From Castor canadensis (taxonomy: Eukaryota > Chordata > Mammalia > Rodentia > Castoridae), in assembly GCF_047511655.1 (NCBI RefSeq), contig NC_133401.1, positions 11,502,001 to 11,566,000 on the forward strand: a DNA stretch of 64,000 nucleotides. Direction: 5' to 3'. Below, in pieces: positions 62,561 through 64,000 of the stretch (its first letter is position 1; each line of letters starts with the position of its first letter). The translations under genes were made by a program, and so were the position numbers. The notes below the pieces were generated by a model that made no database searches, was not told where the DNA came from, and was given only the letters and a program-made list of their open reading frames with translations.

Positions 62561-62734
62561 CTGGGCTTTTGCTGTTAACTGGTTTTTACCCAAACACACC
62601 TCCGGGTTTCCCTTTACTGGTGCAACCCCTGCAGTAATCAGGATTCCTACGCAGGCCTTCGTCCGAGCTCTGCCCTCTGCCTCTCCTCTGAGCAATGATT
62701 CTTGGTCTTAGATTTATATTTCTGATTTTTTTTT

Positions 62735-62812
62735 TCCGGTGCTGGAGATCAAACCCAGGACCTCTAACATATTAGGCAAGTGACTACCGCTGAACGACCT
62801 CCCCAGCCCCTC
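62735..62812 (-). repeat. Reverse ID-like SINE
   Basis: GGTGCTGGAGATCAAACCCA through CTGAACGACCTCCCCAGCCCC. Confidence 0.8.
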
Positions 62813-63174
62813 TGCCTATTCCTAACTCCCTAAAGCTCCCTGTACCCTCAAAAGCCTTTCCTCACCCATTCCCACCCCCAAGACCAGTCACCTTTTCTGG
62901 GCTCCCATCTGTACCTTACAAAGACAATTACTGTGCACCTGGATGTACTAGACACTGGGAATACAGCAGCTAACAAGATAAAAATCCCCATTCCAGAAGG
63001 ACAGCTTTTTAAATGCAGGAAACAGCAAATTAGTTAATAAAACTTGCTGAATATTAGAAGGTACTAAGTGTTTTGGAGAAAATAATAGAAAACAGGGATA
63101 GGGATCAAGGGAGTTGACCTTTTTTATAGGGTGGTCAAGAGATGCAATCAGGTGACTTTTAAAAAAATTTGGGG

Positions 63175-63326
63175 GTGACTGGTGAAGTGGTTCAAGCGGT
63201 AAGAGTGTCTGCCTAGCAATCATAAGACACTGAGTTCAAACCCCAGTGCCAATGGTGTTAGGAATTGAACCCAGGGTCTTGCAAATGCTAGGCCAGCACT
63301 CTACCACTGAACTATATCCCTAACCC
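63175..63326. repeat. Head-to-head pair: tRNA-like SINE (+) and ID element (-)
   Basis: 63,175-63,255 reads GTGGTTCAAGCGGTAAGAGT to GAGTTCAAACCCCAGTGCC on the plus strand. 63,258-63,326 is a reverse ID unit (GAATTGAACCCAGGGTCTTG to CCTAACCCC). The two are nearly adjacent. Confidence 0.8.
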
Positions 63327-63344
63327 CAGGTGACTTTTGAGCCA

Positions 63345-63780
63345 AAGAGGTAAAGGATGTAAAGCATACACCTATCTGGGAGAAGAGAGCTCCAGGCAGG
63401 GAGCAAAGGCCCTGGGCAAGACAGATGTGGAGGACTGGAGAAACAATGAGAGGTGTGAGCAAGGGGAAAATGAGAGGACACGAGGGTTGGGAGGTAATAA
63501 GGGCCTTGTGGGCCCTCATGAAGACTGGCTTTTAGCCTGAGTGAGATGGAGCCATGGACGTAAGCAGAGAAGGAGCATGACCTGACATGAGGGGGTAAAC
63601 AGTCTGTGGGAGTAAGGGCAAGAGCAGGCCAAGGAGGGGCCCTGCTATGGACCAAGGAGGAGACAGAGATGAACAAGATCAGAGAGTGTGGGGGCAGAGG
63701 ATGGGGTGAGAAGTGAACAGATTTTGGATGGATACTGAGAATGTTGTGCTGTAGTATTATAATAATAAGATCCATTCATG
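63345..63780 (+). mobile_element. L2-like remnant
   Basis: GAGCAAAGGCCCTGGGCAAG and CCTGAGTGAGATGGAGCCAT. The last block is shared with 42,470. Confidence 0.6.
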
Positions 63781-64000
63781 TATTTATTCCACAAGGAAAA
63801 ACAGAAGTGCTGCTTTAAGACGTTACTAGGAACCTACAAGAGAACCAGGAGACTGTAGCTCAGATACTGAATCTAGTCCCTTCACTGCTTTCTCATTTAA
63901 GCATTTGTTGAATGAATGAATGAATGAACCCGTCCTGTTTTGACTTCTTCACAGTGTGTTGTATTGTACAATGTGACCATTTTGCACACAAACATGTCTG
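63781..64000. other. Intergenic end of window
   Basis: A (GAAT)n stretch at about 63,911-63,927; otherwise nothing recognised. Confidence 0.5.

Overview
This is mammalian nuclear DNA. It has short coding exons with GT/AG splice sites, and large introns and intergenic stretches filled with SINEs, L1s, retroviral remnants and ancient MIR/L2 copies. Gene content and order (a CLC-type galectin, then DYRK1B, then FBL) match the human chromosome 19q13.2 block that holds LGALS13/16/14, CLC, LEUTX, DYRK1B and FBL. The abundant SINEs are 7SL/B1-like monomers, BC1/ID-like elements, and dimers of a B1-like half plus a tRNA-like half. This points to a rodent, and the repeat flavour suggests a castorimorph (beaver-like) genome. 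The species is inference; the synteny is strong.

Layout. 0-3.5 kb (+): last three coding exons of a prototype galectin of the galectin-10/13/14 type; its first exon was not found. 3.7-15.7 kb: nested retroelements. A 3' half of an L1 is followed by an L1 reverse-transcriptase fragment that runs directly into a decayed gammaretrovirus-like provirus (gag, protease and RT pieces, no env or 3' LTR seen). The provirus is cut off by the 5' end of another L1, which leads into inverted and re-inverted L1 pieces. 15.7-24.5 kb: AT-rich repeat-laden DNA. 24.56-24.96 kb: an isolated CpG-rich promoter-like island with CTCF-, CRE- and CCAAT-like motifs but no recognised gene. 25-43.6 kb: SINEs, old L1, a MaLR LTR and L2, with no gene I can support and no LEUTX homeobox seen. 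43.62-44.34 kb: a second orphan promoter-like region with ZNF143-, ETS- and CCAAT-like motifs.

44.7-52.6 kb (-): a complete DYRK1B gene. Ten coding exons give 628 codons with all kinase motifs intact, a non-coding exon segment, and a CpG-island promoter. 52.9-62.5 kb (-): a complete FBL (fibrillarin) gene of nine coding exons and 323 codons, with an RG-rich domain, a methyltransferase domain and a CpG-island promoter carrying a CACGTG E-box. The FBL poly(A) signal lies only a few hundred bases upstream of the DYRK1B promoter on the same strand. 62.7-64 kb: SINE and L2 remnants.

The three genes do not form one pathway. Fibrillarin is the 2'-O-methyltransferase of box C/D snoRNPs in the nucleolus, DYRK1B is a dual-specificity kinase, and the galectin is a small lectin-fold protein. 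The most striking local structure is in FBL. A retroposon in intron 3 sits between two 16-bp direct repeats, and each repeat carries a copy of the exon-4 3' splice site, so the gene now has a decoy acceptor with the better pyrimidine tract.
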